From: an uncultured Bacilli bacterium
Lineage (GTDB): Bacteria; Bacillota_I; Bacilli_A; RFN20; CAG-826
Direction of reading: 5' to 3'
NCBI GenBank assembly: GCA_905236085.1
Contig: CAJOOD010000060.1
Location: forward strand, 1 to 7,343
DNA length: 7,343 bases
A program made the translations under genes and the position numbers. A model generated the notes under the pieces. The model did no database searches, was not told the DNA's origin, and saw only the letters and a list, made by a program, of their open reading frames with translations. Shown piece after piece: positions 1-6,883 of this stretch (positions are counted from its first letter, which is position 1; each line of letters begins with the position of its first letter).

Positions 1-287
1 AAAAAGAAAATATCGTAATTAAAGAAATAATGTCTTTAAGCACTATTGATAAAGCCAAGATAGCTAAAATCAAAGAATTAAAAAATCAAAATATAGTTAT
101 CTTAACCGCTGATGAAAACATTAATCTCATTAAACATATCTTAAAACATAACGGAATAGATTATTTATTTGACTCTGTGTTTGCTTCCTCTGAGCTTGGC
201 TTATCAACTTCAGAAAAAGGATTTATTGATAAGACAATCCAATTATTAAATAGAGATTTTGCCGACATCGATAAAGCGTCTATTTAA
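1..287 (+). CDS. HAD-like hydrolase, C-terminal fragment (5' end outside window)
   Basis: The reading frame is open from the first bases of the window, so the true start lies upstream; the ATG at 30 is probably internal. Numbered from that ATG, residues 22-28 read IVILTAD, matching the hydrophobic strand plus Thr/Ser of HAD motif II (Thr codon 105-107). It is followed by a helix and then a GIDYLFDSVFASSELG-type segment, the usual HAD pattern of a returning strand after the 'gi..yFD.v..s..lG' turn. A lysine in STSEK could be motif III, although the usual KP is absent. The protein stops (TAA 285-287, then a second TAA) just after DIDKASI, where HAD enzymes normally continue into the acidic motif IV (GDxxxD) that binds Mg2+. 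No such motif appears in any forward frame downstream. It may be a truncated, decaying gene or a divergent HAD-like protein. Substrate unknown. Confidence 0.6.
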   Translation, partial: KENIVIKEIMSLSTIDKAKIAKIKELKNQNIVILTADENINLIKHILKHNGIDYLFDSVFASSELGLSTSEKGFIDKTIQLLNRDFADIDKASI

Positions 288-335
288 TAAAATATTTATT
301 TGAATAACTCTAAATAATTGGTTTTCAATATAAAT

Positions 336-400
336 AACTTCGATTTGCATGGATTTTGAAATTTAATTTTGATTTTATTATTTTTTCTCTATGCAAAGTT
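336..400. repeat. Inverted repeat upstream of the PTS EIIC-like gene (possible operator)
   Basis: TTTGCAT at 344-350 and ATGCAAA at 391-397 are exact inverted copies, 40 bp apart. They are flanked by AACTT (336-340) and AAGTT (396-400), which are also complementary. The spacer is very T-rich. The right arm sits where the -35 region of the extended -10 promoter at 409-417 would be, so a regulator bound there could block transcription. The symmetry is visible; the regulatory role is inferred, and short inverted repeats also arise by chance in AT-rich DNA. Confidence 0.3.
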
Positions 401-408
401 AAAAATAT

Positions 409-417
409 TGGTATATT
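409..417 (+). promoter_or_regulatory. Candidate extended -10 promoter of the PTS EIIC-like gene
   Basis: TGGTATATT at 409-417 fits the extended -10 form TGnTATAAT with one mismatch. No good -35 box lies 17 bp upstream, which is tolerated in extended -10 promoters. The start site would fall near 423-426, giving a leader of about 20 nt that carries the AAAGG ribosome binding site at 433-437. A weaker alternative is TTGAAA (356-361), 17 bp, TATTTT (379-384). Confidence 0.35.
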
Positions 418-444
418 TATAACTTGATAGAAAAAGGTTAATTT

Positions 445-1602
445 ATGGAAGAAGTATTAGAACAACAAGAAAAGAAACCAAACAAATTCCAGTCATTCTG
501 GAAATGGTTCAAATCTAATTTGATGAAGACCACCAATGGAATGGCTATTGGTTTATTTGGAACATTAATTTTAGGAACAATCATTGATTTATTCACTCGT
601 ATACCTGGACTAGAAGCTATTGCTGTCTGGTCTGGTGTCATTAAGGGATTGATGGGTGCTGGTATAGGATTAGGAGTCGCCTTATCTTTAAAAAGAAACG
701 GCGTAGCGGTGGTGGCCACTATGGCGGCCGGTATGGTTGGTAATTATGCTTTTAGTTTTGCTACTGGAGCGGTTACTTCTATTGGCGACCCATTATCTTG
801 TTATATTTCTTCAATTATTTGCTTATTAGCAATCAAATATATTATGAGAAAAAAGACACCTGCAGATTTAATCTTGATTCCTGCTGCTGGAATAATATTC
901 TCTATCTTATATTCCTTCTTATTAGCTACTTATGTCCACTACATCACTGTTGGTATTGGCGAACTAATTAAGATTGCCTTTGATGCGGTACCATTCTCAA
1001 TGTGTATTATTATTTCTGTATTAGTGGGTATGGCTTTAACTGCGCCAATATCTAGTGTAGCAATCTGTGTTGCTATTAATATTGGTAGTGTCCCATTAGC
1101 CGCAGCGGCTGCTCTTATTGGATGCTGCACGCAAATGGTAGGATTCGCTGTTCACACTGCCAGAGATAATAAATGTGGAAGTGTTATTGCAGTAGGTATT
1201 GGCACATCGATGTTACAATTCAAAAACATTATTAGAAAGCCACTTATTTGGTTACCAACTATTATTGTTTCTGCAGTATTAGGACCTTTAGCGATGATTT
1301 TTCCACTTCAATCTTGGACCGATGCCAGCGCTTATATTTCTACTTCATTAGATGCTGAGGCTGCTAGCAGTGCTCTATCATCTTTAACTAGCACGTTATC
1401 TGTCGGTGCAGGTATGGGTACTTCAGGATTAGTGGGGCCATTAAATTTCTTTGCCGCTCATAATTATGATTGGGTGATAATTTTAGAAATAATAGGAATA
1501 TGCGTTATTGCTCCAATTATCTTAGTATTCTTAATCGATTTATTATTTAGAAAACTTGGCTGGATTAAAAAAGGAGACTTCTCCTTAACTAATGATCTAT
1601 AA
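445..1602 (+). CDS. PTS EIIC-like membrane protein of the PfoR family
   Basis: This 385-residue, strongly hydrophobic protein is recognised as the standalone PTS EIIC-like family (PTS_EIIC_2, related to PfoR, the perfringolysin O regulator). A short charged N-terminus (residues 1-28) leads into a TTNGMAIGLFGTLILGTI-type segment (about 29-46), typical of the family start. Many membrane segments follow, and near the C-terminus comes GMGTSGLVGP (323-332), the other family hallmark, then a last helix and a short basic/acidic tail. Length is normal for the family or slightly long. The start is set by AAAAAGG at 431-437, 7 nt before the ATG. No EIIA, EIIB, HPr or sugar-metabolism gene is in the window, so the substrate cannot be inferred; family members may transport a sugar or act in regulation. 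It appears to be monocistronic, with a hairpin terminator right after the stop. The family is secure, the function is not. Confidence 0.85.
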   Translation: MEEVLEQQEKKPNKFQSFWKWFKSNLMKTTNGMAIGLFGTLILGTIIDLFTRIPGLEAIAVWSGVIKGLMGAGIGLGVALSLKRNGVAVVATMAAGMVGNYAFSFATGAVTSIGDPLSCYISSIICLLAIKYIMRKKTPADLILIPAAGIIFSILYSFLLATYVHYITVGIGELIKIAFDAVPFSMCIIISVLVGMALTAPISSVAICVAINIGSVPLAAAAALIGCCTQMVGFAVHTARDNKCGSVIAVGIGTSMLQFKNIIRKPLIWLPTIIVSAVLGPLAMIFPLQSWTDASAYISTSLDAEAASSALSSLTSTLSVGAGMGTSGLVGPLNFFAAHNYDWVIILEIIGICVIAPIILVFLIDLLFRKLGWIKKGDFSLTNDL

Positions 1603-1603
1603 G

Positions 1604-1641
1604 AAAAAGAGTTTCTAGAGGTGAGTCTAGAAGCTCTTTTA
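1604..1641. terminator. Bidirectional intrinsic terminator between convergent genes
   Basis: A 15-bp stem is formed by 1605-1619 and 1626-1640 with one G-T wobble and the six-base loop GGTGAG. The strand-specific ends are T-rich in both directions: CTCTTTT then ATTA on the plus strand, CTCTTTTTC on the minus strand. It fills the 39-bp gap between the PTS gene stop (1600-1602) and the stop of the convergent gene (1642-1644), so it probably serves both. Confidence 0.85.
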
Positions 1642-3258
1642 TTATGCTAATTTGGTATATATTTCCATCAATCCGTTATCGCTGATATTTTCTCCAGAGA
1701 ATTCAACTTTGCTATCGCATAATGATAATAACGAAGAATAAGCGGATGGGATAGAAGATGTTAAATCTATGGTAAAAACCCTGCTATTTGCGTCTAATTT
1801 AATCCAATTGTTCTCAGATGATAAGATATCAGCCATTAAGGATATGAATTTATTTTCTAATTCTTCTGAGACATCGCATTCTCCTAGGAAGATATTTTTA
1901 GTGGCTAATTTAATTTCTAATCCATCGACATACGTTGTATCTTTTTCAGTAACGATAATTAAACTGATATTGTAGCCATTGATATTGACATCAAAGACAA
2001 GATACATGGCATTATCAACGATATTACAATATAAATCATTAACTGCGAGAAAATTCAATTTCCAACTAGAGTCAACTTTGCGACCTAATAAGAAAGTATA
2101 TCCAAGAGCGGAAGTTCCTCTTAATACATTATTAATAACTTCTTCGCTGACATAGGCCGCTCTTTGATAAGTTGGTGATGTAAATGCAGTGGCATCAAAT
2201 GTGCCGGCGATAGAAGAAGCAACACTGCTTTCATCAACAGCAATATGTCCTTTATAATTTTCATTATCGGTAATGCCAATAGATGAGAAGTCCTTGGATT
2301 TGATATATTCCTTGTCGCTGCTGGTTAAGAAATCATAATCATATCCACGGGTGATATATTCCATAACGGCGATAGCGTGAGTAGTATCAATGATGCCATC
2401 GTTAACTAATTGCACAACCTTATCTCTATCATCGCTAGGGTTATAAGGTTCTAGATGATTTTCTTCCATATAATTTAAATTCGTCTGCAATTTGCTGAGA
2501 TTTACAAAAACTTCTGCCGCTTTATTAGCGTTAAATTCAAAGCCAATTAGTTCATATTTGATAATGTCTGACATCAAAGCGTAATAAAAATCGCCTTCAT
2601 TAAAATTTTGAATGATGATGGATTTGACATCTTTGCTTAATTGAACAACTGAATAAGTTATCTTGGTATCGGATAATGACACCTTTAAATTAAATCCTGC
2701 CTCCGCGAAGATACTTTCTACTTGTTGATCAGTAATAAATGAGGTTAATATGTCTCTTCCAAAAGATAAAACATTATTCATTCTGCCCACTTGAATATCA
2801 TTAATAGCAAATGTGAGAATGGTATCACCTTCAACAGCTTGGCTTGATAAGGTGGTATACATGGATAATTTTGTTTGAAAACCAAATGCTTGCGCTTCAA
2901 TTGAGAATATATATTGATCGTTTTCAATAGTGACATAGGCTTGTCTAATAAATTGTTCAGCTTGAGTGTTCTTAAGAGCATCACCAACATTTTTATAAAT
3001 CAATTCATTTAAGTCTTGCTCATCGAGTTTAAAATTAATCTTTTTGTCTTCCTTGGTGTTATCAAATGAATCAATAGCGATTCTTTCTAATGAAAGGGTG
3101 TTGTCCCAATCCTTTTTTAAATTCAATTCTTTGCTGCTATTATCAAAGAAAAAGATAAAAACAAAAGCGATTGGCAATATTATTATTAAGGCGATAATTA
3201 TTAGGGCAATTATCCAGCCATGAGATTTTTTATTTTGTGATATACCAGCTTTTTCCAT
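1642..3258 (-). CDS. Membrane-anchored extracytoplasmic protein, distantly YpmS/DUF2140-like at its N-terminal half
   Basis: This is a 538-residue protein of unknown function. Residues 1-13 are polar and basic, and 14-38 form one long Ile/Leu/Phe-rich membrane segment without a lipobox cysteine or obvious cleavage site. This suggests a signal anchor with about 500 residues outside the membrane. Residues about 72-170 (FKLDEQDLNELI near 76-87, then an LTFAINDIQVG-type strand near 150) resemble the fold pattern of the YpmS/DUF2140 group of anchored Firmicutes proteins: an LN-containing first helix and a late 'l.i..i.vG.m' strand. That is a pattern judgement, not a search result. The remainder, to 538, is acidic and rich in Ser/Asp/Asn, with no motif I recognise and no enzyme signature. 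The start is supported by GAGGA 9 nt before the ATG on the minus strand. It is divergent from the acyltransferase and shares the 3259-3364 control region; a role in the cell envelope is a reasonable guess only. Confidence 0.75.
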   Translation of the reverse strand: MEKAGISQNKKSHGWIIALIIIALIIILPIAFVFIFFFDNSSKELNLKKDWDNTLSLERIAIDSFDNTKEDKKINFKLDEQDLNELIYKNVGDALKNTQAEQFIRQAYVTIENDQYIFSIEAQAFGFQTKLSMYTTLSSQAVEGDTILTFAINDIQVGRMNNVLSFGRDILTSFITDQQVESIFAEAGFNLKVSLSDTKITYSVVQLSKDVKSIIIQNFNEGDFYYALMSDIIKYELIGFEFNANKAAEVFVNLSKLQTNLNYMEENHLEPYNPSDDRDKVVQLVNDGIIDTTHAIAVMEYITRGYDYDFLTSSDKEYIKSKDFSSIGITDNENYKGHIAVDESSVASSIAGTFDATAFTSPTYQRAAYVSEEVINNVLRGTSALGYTFLLGRKVDSSWKLNFLAVNDLYCNIVDNAMYLVFDVNINGYNISLIIVTEKDTTYVDGLEIKLATKNIFLGECDVSEELENKFISLMADILSSENNWIKLDANSRVFTIDLTSSIPSAYSSLLSLCDSKVEFSGENISDNGLMEIYTKLA

Positions 3259-3323
3259 AAATAGATTCCTCGTATTAACAATATTTTATTATTAGGATTG
3301 CTTCATTGCTAGAATTATTAGTA

Positions 3324-3352
3324 TTCAAATCATTTTTGATTTGCTTTATAAT
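3324..3352 (+). promoter_or_regulatory. Candidate promoter of the acyltransferase-ligase unit
   Basis: A perfect -10 box TATAAT lies at 3347-3352, with TTCAAA (4 of 6 to TTGACA) at 3324-3329 and a 17-bp spacer. Transcription would begin near 3359-3361, only 4-6 nt before the ATG at 3365. The same 106-bp gap must also hold the promoter for the divergent gene, but no convincing minus-strand box is seen; TAAAAT at 3288-3283 is the best, with a poor -35. Confidence 0.5.
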
Positions 3353-3364
3353 CTTATCGTAGAT

Positions 3365-4240
3365 ATGAAAGAAGAAACATTATCCGTATCAAGAAAACGT
3401 AATCCATATGCAAAAAGAATAGTGGCTATTGATTTAGTGCGTGGTCTTTGCATGTTTTTGGTTTTCTTTGATCATATCATGTGGTGTTTAGGTTATTTCT
3501 TTCCAACTTGGGCTTCGGCGTTAGGTTTAACTAGTGGCTTCTTAGTCTCTGTTGGCGACTTTGCTAATTTCTATTATTCCAACCCTGCGAGAAGAATAGT
3601 GCAATTCTTAGCTCTTAGTGCTTTTGTATTTATCAGTGGAATCAGCTGTTCTTTTTCAAAAAACAATTACAAAAGAAGCGCAAAAATGGTGGCCTTTTGG
3701 TTTATCATTTGGATTGGCTCTAATGTCGTCAATGCTTTTTGGTCATCTGGAAGTGTTATTAATTTTAATGTTATTGGTGTTATTGCTTTTTCTTGCTTAT
3801 TTTATTGTTTCTTTCAAAACAAATCCTGGAAAATTATTACCATAAATATTTTGCTTTTAATATTATTCTGGGAATATGTCTTGCCTAATATTTATCTTGC
3901 CTTTAAAGATAGTGCGGTTTTGGCCTATCCTTTATGGAATCCTACTAGTGCGGAAGCACCTATTTGGGACCCAACCTATGTCCAGCATGATGTCTATGTT
4001 AATGGACAGTTCTATTTTCAAGCCGATTATATGTATTTATTCCCATATATTATTGTTTTCTTCCTTGGTGTCTTGTTCGCTAAATTCTTCTACGCTGTTC
4101 CAAGCGAGCATGTAGGAGGATTTAAAGAATGGATGAGACCTATTACTTTTATTGGAAGACATTCTTTAATATTTTATTTAACTCATCAAATAATTATAAT
4201 GGGAATATTCTCGCTTATCGGACTAGCGTTTAGAGGTTAA
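3365..4240 (+). CDS. Transmembrane acyltransferase of the HGSNAT catalytic-domain / DUF1624 family
   Basis: This is a 291-residue multi-pass membrane protein. The family (heparan-alpha-glucosaminide N-acetyltransferase type) moves acetyl or acyl groups from cytosolic acyl-CoA to a sugar across the membrane. Visible hallmarks are R18..D23..RG27, then a helix with DH at 36-37; the SGISCSFS turn (91-98) followed by a basic stretch and another helix; a segment near 133-150 with FNVIGVIAFS, like the family 'FGIL' helix; a second half with an aromatic loop (about 185-215); and the closing GRHS (264-267) and LTHQ with H274. H37 or H274 could be catalytic, by analogy only. ATG 3365 is chosen over TTG 3341, since the latter overlaps the -10 box and neither has a ribosome binding site. 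The stop lies 4 bp before the ligase ATG, so the two are an operon and probably translationally coupled. Acceptor and acyl donor are unknown. Confidence 0.8.
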   Translation: MKEETLSVSRKRNPYAKRIVAIDLVRGLCMFLVFFDHIMWCLGYFFPTWASALGLTSGFLVSVGDFANFYYSNPARRIVQFLALSAFVFISGISCSFSKNNYKRSAKMVAFWFIIWIGSNVVNAFWSSGSVINFNVIGVIAFSCLFYCFFQNKSWKIITINILLLILFWEYVLPNIYLAFKDSAVLAYPLWNPTSAEAPIWDPTYVQHDVYVNGQFYFQADYMYLFPYIIVFFLGVLFAKFFYAVPSEHVGGFKEWMRPITFIGRHSLIFYLTHQIIIMGIFSLIGLAFRG

Positions 4241-4244
4241 TTTT
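4234..4244 (+). promoter_or_regulatory. Ribosome binding site of the ligase, overlapping the acyltransferase stop codon
   Basis: GAGG (4233-4236) lies 8 nt before the ATG at 4245, and the string AGGTTAATTTT runs across the acyltransferase stop TAA (4238-4240). Ribosomes ending the first gene finish on the binding site of the second, which favours coupled translation. The same AGGTTAATTT string precedes the genes starting at 445 and 6105. Confidence 0.75.
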
Positions 4245-5912
4245 ATGTCACAAATACCAGAAAGATTTAATAATAAATCAATGTATCAAATGATTAAGGA
4301 AATGGCTATTGCTCATCCTAATGTTTTAGCGGTCTATTATCAGCAAAGAAGAATGACCTTTAAACAATTGTTAAATAGAATTGATAAAACTGCGGCTTAC
4401 TTAGAAAATAAATTAGGAGTAAGAGAAAAAGATGTTATCACTCTTGCCTTGCCTAATATTCCTAATGTTTTGATATTATTTTATGCTTGCAATAAATTAG
4501 GCGCGATATGTAATATGGTTCACCCATTAACTCCATATAACCAACTTAAATATATCATTGATCAAACTAAGAGCAAATGGGCCTTTGTCTTTGAACAAAG
4601 AGTAGCGAAAGAAGTTGAAAAATTTAAAGAAATTAGAGATGAAATATTCGTATGTAGAGTAGAAGACTATTTACCATTATTTCAACATTTTGGATATCAC
4701 TTCTTTATGAACTTTAGAATCAGAAGAAAATTAGGAAAATCTTGGCGATTTGCAGGATTTAAGTACACAAAGAGTTTCAAAAGAAAGGGTAAACATTCCG
4801 TAGAAAAATTAAATAATGGTAAAGATGTGGCCGTTATGCTTCATAGCGGTTCCACAACTGGTGATCCTAAGACTATTGTATTAAGCAATGATAATTTTAA
4901 TTTTATTGCCTCATGTGCTAGTGAAGAGACATGCAAGACTCCAGAAGAATTAATTGGATTTGGTGGAATGCTATCTTTCTTACCTTCTTTCCATGGTTTT
5001 GGTTTAGGCATGACTATGCACGCTCCATTATCTAATGGCTTTGCTTCCGTATTGTTGCCTAAATTTACTCCAAAAGAAGTAGTTAAGGCTATGCGATTTA
5101 CTAGAATTACTTGTATGTGTGGCGTTCCTACTGCTTATGAAGCATTAATTAATGATGAATATTTTGCTAAATGTCCTCAATTGAAGCATCTTCATGTAGC
5201 TTGGTCTGGCGGAGATTCTATGTCAGTGGTTCTCCAAGATAAATGGGATAAAATAATGCAAGAACAAGGTTCACATTGTAAATTATTTGAAGGATATGGA
5301 TTAACGGAAAGTATCGCAGCGATTGTAGTTAATACTTATGATCACAATAAGCCTAATTGTTTAGGCTATCCTTTAAAAGGTGTTGATGTGGAAATCTTTA
5401 GCGAAGATGGAAAGATGTTGCCTCCTAATGAAGTAGGGGAAATCGCTGTCTCTGCGCCTAGTAATATGGTGTCATATTTTAAAGATCCTAATGCCACTGA
5501 TGCAGCGGTTAAAAATGGCTTTGTTTATACCGGCGATTTAGGATATAAGGATGAAGATGGATTTATATTCTTCTCTTCGAGAAAAAAGAGAGTGGTTAAG
5601 GTTAGTGGCGTTGGTGTATTCCCAACCGAAGTAGAACACCTTGTTGAAACCGTTCCTGGCGTTAAATTAGTTTGTGCAGTTCAAATCCCTGATGCTAGAC
5701 TTCAAGCGGCTTTAAAATTATTTGTGGTCACTGATTATCTAGATAAAGAAGGCCTCAGACAAGATATTATGCACACATGTAGGAAATATCTTATTAGATG
5801 GGCCATTCCTAAAGAAATAGAATTTAGACAAGAATTGCCAAGAACACAGATAGGTAAAGTGGATTTCCGCAAACTGCAAGAAGAAGAAAACAAGAGTCGT
5901 GGTATTGCATAA
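4245..5912 (+). CDS. AMP-binding acyl-CoA ligase (adenylate-forming enzyme)
   Basis: This 555-residue enzyme, of normal length for the family, would activate a carboxylic acid with ATP and join it to CoA or a similar thiol in the cytoplasm. Motifs in order are: P-loop HSGSTTGDPKT at 200-210 (variant of SGTTGxPKG, with Thr for the final Gly); a GGD segment near 325; GYGLTES at 350-356; YTGD at 428-431, whose Asp holds the ribose; hinge RKKRVVKVSG at 446-455; and PRTQIGKVDF at 532-541, with K538 the expected catalytic lysine. All core catalytic residues are present, so it should be active. Residues about 150-190 are unusually rich in Lys, Arg and aromatics and may touch the membrane. Its immediate partner is the membrane acyltransferase just upstream; the likely logic is that this enzyme supplies the acyl donor. 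Chain length or type of acid cannot be read from the sequence. A tRNA-Leu gene begins 6 bp after the stop. Confidence 0.88.
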   Translation: MSQIPERFNNKSMYQMIKEMAIAHPNVLAVYYQQRRMTFKQLLNRIDKTAAYLENKLGVREKDVITLALPNIPNVLILFYACNKLGAICNMVHPLTPYNQLKYIIDQTKSKWAFVFEQRVAKEVEKFKEIRDEIFVCRVEDYLPLFQHFGYHFFMNFRIRRKLGKSWRFAGFKYTKSFKRKGKHSVEKLNNGKDVAVMLHSGSTTGDPKTIVLSNDNFNFIASCASEETCKTPEELIGFGGMLSFLPSFHGFGLGMTMHAPLSNGFASVLLPKFTPKEVVKAMRFTRITCMCGVPTAYEALINDEYFAKCPQLKHLHVAWSGGDSMSVVLQDKWDKIMQEQGSHCKLFEGYGLTESIAAIVVNTYDHNKPNCLGYPLKGVDVEIFSEDGKMLPPNEVGEIAVSAPSNMVSYFKDPNATDAAVKNGFVYTGDLGYKDEDGFIFFSSRKKRVVKVSGVGVFPTEVEHLVETVPGVKLVCAVQIPDARLQAALKLFVVTDYLDKEGLRQDIMHTCRKYLIRWAIPKEIEFRQELPRTQIGKVDFRKLQEEENKSRGIA

Positions 5913-5918
5913 TGCTAT

Positions 5919-6003
5919 GCAGCTATGGCGGAACTGGTAGACGCGCTAGATTCAGATTCTAGTGAGGAAACTCGTGCAGGTTCGATTCCTGTTAGCTGCA
6001 CCA
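5919..6003 (+). tRNA. tRNA-Leu (anticodon CAG)
   Basis: The 85-nt gene includes the encoded CCA end. The 7-bp acceptor stem GCAGCTA/TAGCTGC is perfect, with discriminator A at 6000. Anticodon stem CTAGA/TCTAG encloses loop TTCAGAT, giving anticodon CAG (5953-5955), which reads CUG. The long variable arm GAG-GAAA-CTC is the class II mark of leucine tRNA, and the T arm carries TTCGATT. Only 6 bp separate it from the ligase stop, with no terminator and no room for a separate promoter outside coding sequence, so it is probably processed from the upstream operon transcript. Confidence 0.97.
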
Positions 6004-6104
6004 TTATTTCAAAAATATGTTGATAGAAGAATTTGCCTCTTAAATCAGCATCTTTAACTAAACAAATATATTAAAAGAGTTTTTGACATCATGAGGTTAA
6101 TTTA

Positions 6105-6837
6105 ATGAGAATAGCGCTCGCTGCTCTTGGTTTTAAAAATCAGGATGTCGTATATAACAAGGACGTTATTATAAATGCTTTAAAAAAATATAGCACAAAA
6201 GCCGATATGGTTGTCTTTGGAGAATCTTTTTACAAGGCTTCTATTCGCTTGTGTTTAATTGCAAAGAAGATCAAAAAGTAGCCTTGTCTATTAGTTCTAG
6301 TATTATTGATGAAATTTCAAAAAGCGCGAAAAAATATCAAATTGCTGTTTCTTTTGGATATTTTGAATTGTGTGAAAAAATAATTTATAGCAGCCAAATT
6401 ACCATAGATAAAACCGGAAGTATAATCAATAATTACCGAAGAATTTCTAGTGGATGGAAAGAACCTTATAGCGGTCCTAGATATAAGAAGGGGACAAGTT
6501 TGAGGTATTTAATTTTGGAAATAAAACTTTTTCCATAGCTTTATGTGGTGATTTATGGGATGAAGACAATATTCATAGAATGAATGATATTAAATCGGAT
6601 ATCGTATTGTGGCCTGTATATACTGATTTCAATTATGATGAATGGAACAAAAAAGAAAAATACGAATACGCTATTCAGGCCGATAAATTGAAAAGACCAG
6701 TATTATATGTTAACCCATATAGTCTTGATATGTATGAAGAGGAGAGCGCAAGAGGAGGAGCTTGCCTATTTTTAGATTCGCTAATTAGAAATGAAATACC
6801 ATCAGGAAAAGAAGATGTTTCAATTATTGAAATATAA
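6105..6837 (+). pseudogene. Carbon-nitrogen hydrolase (nitrilase superfamily), broken by two frameshifts
   Basis: Three successive frames join into one full-length protein of about 244 residues. Frame one starts at ATG 6105 (AGG 8 nt upstream) with MRIALAALGF and FGES, where Glu40 (codon 6222-6224) fits the nitrilase catalytic Glu; unshifted it stops at TAG 6279-6281. Adding one T to the T5 run 6227-6231 restores FLQGFYSLVF and leads into the second frame, containing YRRISSGWKEP, where the catalytic Lys is expected. Unshifted it stops at 6536-6538. Adding one G to the G4 run 6490-6493 restores FEVFNFG and ALCGDLWD, with the catalytic Cys at 6544-6546. The third frame ends naturally at TAA 6835-6837 after a typical nitrilase tail. 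Such enzymes hydrolyse amides or nitriles; the substrate is unknown. The usual YRK lysine reads Arg here, though the WKE lysine may serve. Both lesions are one-base losses in homopolymers: a recent pseudogene, or possibly assembly errors. Confidence 0.85.
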
Positions 6838-6859
6838 AAACTTATAAGCTTGGCGATAA

Positions 6860-6883
6860 AAATGTATTGGAACATTTCTTTTT
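6860..6883 (+). terminator. Weak intrinsic terminator candidate after the broken hydrolase
   Basis: AAATGT (6860-6865) pairs with ACATTT (6872-6877) around a six-base loop and is followed by CTTTTT (6878-6883). The stem has only 6 bp and one G-C pair, so it would be weak. Its place 22 bp after the stop codon is the main support. Confidence 0.3.

Noticed and set aside
438..1130. Minus-strand open frames inside the PTS EIIC-like gene
   Set aside because: They lie opposite a well-supported conserved membrane protein, have low-complexity Pro/Ile/Thr composition, and lack ribosome binding sites.
1769..2990. Open frames overlapping the anchored-protein gene on both strands
   Set aside because: They are out-of-frame shadows of a long intact gene with a good ribosome binding site, and show no recognisable protein features.
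3341..3364. TTG at 3341 as the start of the acyltransferase
   Set aside because: No ribosome binding site precedes it, it would lie upstream of the transcript start implied by the TATAAT at 3347-3352, and the 8 extra residues match nothing in the family.
445..5912. Alternative genetic code (TGA as tryptophan), as in mycoplasmas
   Set aside because: Tryptophan is encoded by TGG throughout, no in-frame TGA occurs in any intact gene, and all intact genes end in TAA.
6227..6493. Programmed -1 frameshifting as the explanation for the split hydrolase frames
   Set aside because: The T5 site does not give the full X XXY YYZ slippery pattern in the zero frame, the G4 site has no evident downstream structure, and two programmed shifts in one small metabolic enzyme would be extraordinary.
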